From: Flavobacterium psychrophilum
GTDB taxonomy: Bacteria; Bacteroidota; Bacteroidia; Flavobacteriales; Flavobacteriaceae
Assembly: GCA_003243255.1 (NCBI GenBank)
Contig: QFQM01000258.1
Location: forward strand, 1 to 5,954
Reading direction: 5' to 3'
Length of the DNA stretch: 5,954 nucleotides
The translations under genes and the position numbers were made by a program. Below are positions 4,624-5,954 of this stretch, piece after piece. The notes beneath the pieces were generated by a model. The model did not search any database. It saw nothing but the letters and a program-made list of their open reading frames with translations, and was not told where the DNA came from. The first letter of the stretch is position 1; each line of letters starts with the position of its first letter.

Positions 4624-5954
4624 TCAATAACCAGCATTCTGCCTTAAATTAATATCGGAAATTAGTTCCGAAACTGGAATCGGCATGTATACTGAGTGAT
4701 TTTTCCATAACGGTTTAAAAGGTTGAAGTACATCTTTAGCACGTCCTACCCTTATCAAATCAAGCCATCTATGGCCCCATTCACAAAAAAACTCTATTCT
4801 CCGTTGTGCAATTATTTCATTTAATAATTCATCGGCAGTTAAAAATGAATATAGAGGAAGACCTGCCCTATTTCGAATAAGATTGATATCAACAATTGCA
4901 CCTTGAAAATCCCCACTTTTCCATTTTGCCTCCGCACGAAGAAGATGCTGTTCAGCAAGCCGCAGCAAAACAAAGTATTCGGTTACACTACCTGTTGCAG
5001 AAAAATTAGCCTTGCCAACTTTATATTTAAGTGGATAGAAATATTTGTTTCCAAGATAAACCGTCGTACCAACCCAGGCTTTATATCTTAAATCAATAGC
5101 TGTATCCATTCCTTTAATAAGATTATCTGTTAAGTAAACATATGGGATACCTTGGCGATTCACAGTAAAGTTATATCCTTCAGGAGTTGCATTGAAAGGA
5201 CTTTGAATATTATTCAATGAACCCTGTAAAATGGATTCTTTATTATTTTTCAGGAATACATCGTTTGGATTAGAAACAAGTACAAAAAGGGAAGAATTGG
5301 AAATAACCGAAGTTGAATAAAAAATCGCCTTCTCGGAATCTCCAATTGACAAATACACCCGAGCTAAAAGAGCAGCAGCAGCCCATTTCGTAACTCGTAT
5401 TCGTTCTTGTTTCGTAAAAGAATACGAAATTTCAGCGTTATCGTATGAATATAATAGATCGTCCAATATATTTTTAAATACGACACTCTTATTAATTTGG
5501 CTTGCAGATCGTTCCTTATTCCAGTCAGTAGATATTACATAAGGAATATTTTCGAAGTAATTTACCAGATAATAGTAACAAAATGCTCTTATGAATTTTG
5601 CTTCAGCAAGAAGTTTAGATTTGACACTCGCTTTTAATTCTTGACTATTCTCAATACCTTCTATGCAAGCATTTGTTTGATAGATAATATTATATCCTTG
5701 CCTCCAAAATGCATAGAGAGTTGCATTGTCCGGCAAAACGTTATTTGATTGGAATGCATTACCTGTAGGTTGATTAAAAAGGATTAATTCGTCTGACAAT
5801 AAGCCACCCAACTCTGAAACCCTTCCACTACCGATGCTCATTCCTGTACCCGTATTTGTTAATAGGGAATAAACACCTAAAATTCCAGATGTAGCGGTGG
5901 CGCTATCCTGAAATACTTGCTCTGTAGGAATACTGCTGATCGGAGGATCTATCT
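4624..5954 (-). CDS. RagB/SusD-family outer-membrane nutrient-binding lipoprotein, N-terminus beyond window
   Basis: The frame stays open from the TGA at 4624-4626 to the window edge, giving 442 residues. A Met at 5839-5841 is internal, because family-typical sequence continues upstream of it (IDPPISSIPTEQVF, then a GILGVYSLL helix). That places the missing part at about 20-30 residues, namely the signal peptide and lipobox Cys. Typical SusD landmarks include an early YNIIYQTNACIEGI helix, AEAKFIRAFCYYYLVNYF, WAAAALLARVYLSIGD, a C-terminal LLRLAEQHLLRAEA repeat with INLIRNRAGLP, RRIEFFCEWGHRWLDLIR, and a final MPIPVSEL with NAGY at the end. SusD proteins sit on the cell surface over a SusC/RagA TonB-dependent channel and bind glycan or peptide ligands. 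The partner SusC gene would normally be upstream on the same strand, outside this window. It is convergent with the LanKC cassette and probably unrelated to it. A second TGA follows immediately. Confidence 0.96.
   Translation of the reverse strand, partial: IDPPISSIPTEQVFQDSATATSGILGVYSLLTNTGTGMSIGSGRVSELGGLLSDELILFNQPTGNAFQSNNVLPDNATLYAFWRQGYNIIYQTNACIEGIENSQELKASVKSKLLAEAKFIRAFCYYYLVNYFENIPYVISTDWNKERSASQINKSVVFKNILDDLLYSYDNAEISYSFTKQERIRVTKWAAAALLARVYLSIGDSEKAIFYSTSVISNSSLFVLVSNPNDVFLKNNKESILQGSLNNIQSPFNATPEGYNFTVNRQGIPYVYLTDNLIKGMDTAIDLRYKAWVGTTVYLGNKYFYPLKYKVGKANFSATGSVTEYFVLLRLAEQHLLRAEAKWKSGDFQGAIVDINLIRNRAGLPLYSFLTADELLNEIIAQRRIEFFCEWGHRWLDLIRVGRAKDVLQPFKPLWKNHSVYMPIPVSELISDINLRQNAGY

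Noticed and set aside
5839..5841. Met codon as the start of the SusD-family gene
   Set aside because: The frame continues upstream to the window edge with family-typical sequence, so this Met is internal and the gene is truncated by the window.
1..5954. CRISPR arrays, tRNA or rRNA genes, insertion sequences
   Set aside because: No regularly spaced direct repeats, cloverleaf-like segments, transposase motifs or flanking terminal repeats were seen on reading both strands.

Overview
The window looks like a piece of a Bacteroidota chromosome, probably from a Chitinophaga-, Pedobacter- or Mucilaginibacter-like environmental lineage. Four things point there: an intact-looking RagB/SusD gene on the minus strand, low G+C, AT-rich leaders with no clear Shine-Dalgarno sequence before most starts, and small exported proteins of a kind common in that phylum. 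The genus is an inference.

Plus-strand cassette (1-4617). The window opens inside the 3' end of a small Cys-containing protein gene (1-141). Next come a membrane-anchored thioredoxin-like protein (179-715) and, 13 nt later, an 837-residue protein (729-3242) with the architecture of a class III lanthipeptide synthetase: LanKC N-terminal lyase-like domain, Ser/Thr-kinase-like domain, and LanC-like cyclase domain without recognisable zinc ligands. After a 227-nt gap with no convincing gene there is a second thioredoxin-like protein (3470-4018), clearly a paralogue of the first. A 277-nt intergenic stretch with a possible promoter leads to a complete 96-residue small exported protein (4296-4586). 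Its last 46 residues align without gaps to the partial protein at 1-141 (20 of 46 identical). The cassette ends in a strong hairpin terminator (4595-4617).

Minus strand (4624-5954). A RagB/SusD-family outer-membrane nutrient-binding lipoprotein gene converges on the same terminator. It stays open to the window edge, so only its signal peptide and lipobox are missing. It is probably a neighbouring polysaccharide-utilisation-type locus rather than part of the cassette.

How the parts may work together (inference). The order small Cys-protein / thioredoxin-like / LanKC-like synthetase / thioredoxin-like / small Cys-protein suggests a RiPP-like system. The Ser/Thr- and Cys-containing small proteins would be the substrates, the LanKC-like enzyme would phosphorylate, eliminate and possibly cyclise them, and the two envelope thiol-disulfide proteins would control the cysteine redox state. 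No dedicated transporter or leader protease is visible. The hydrophobic leader of the small proteins suggests Sec export, which is unusual for lanthipeptides and is the main puzzle of the locus.
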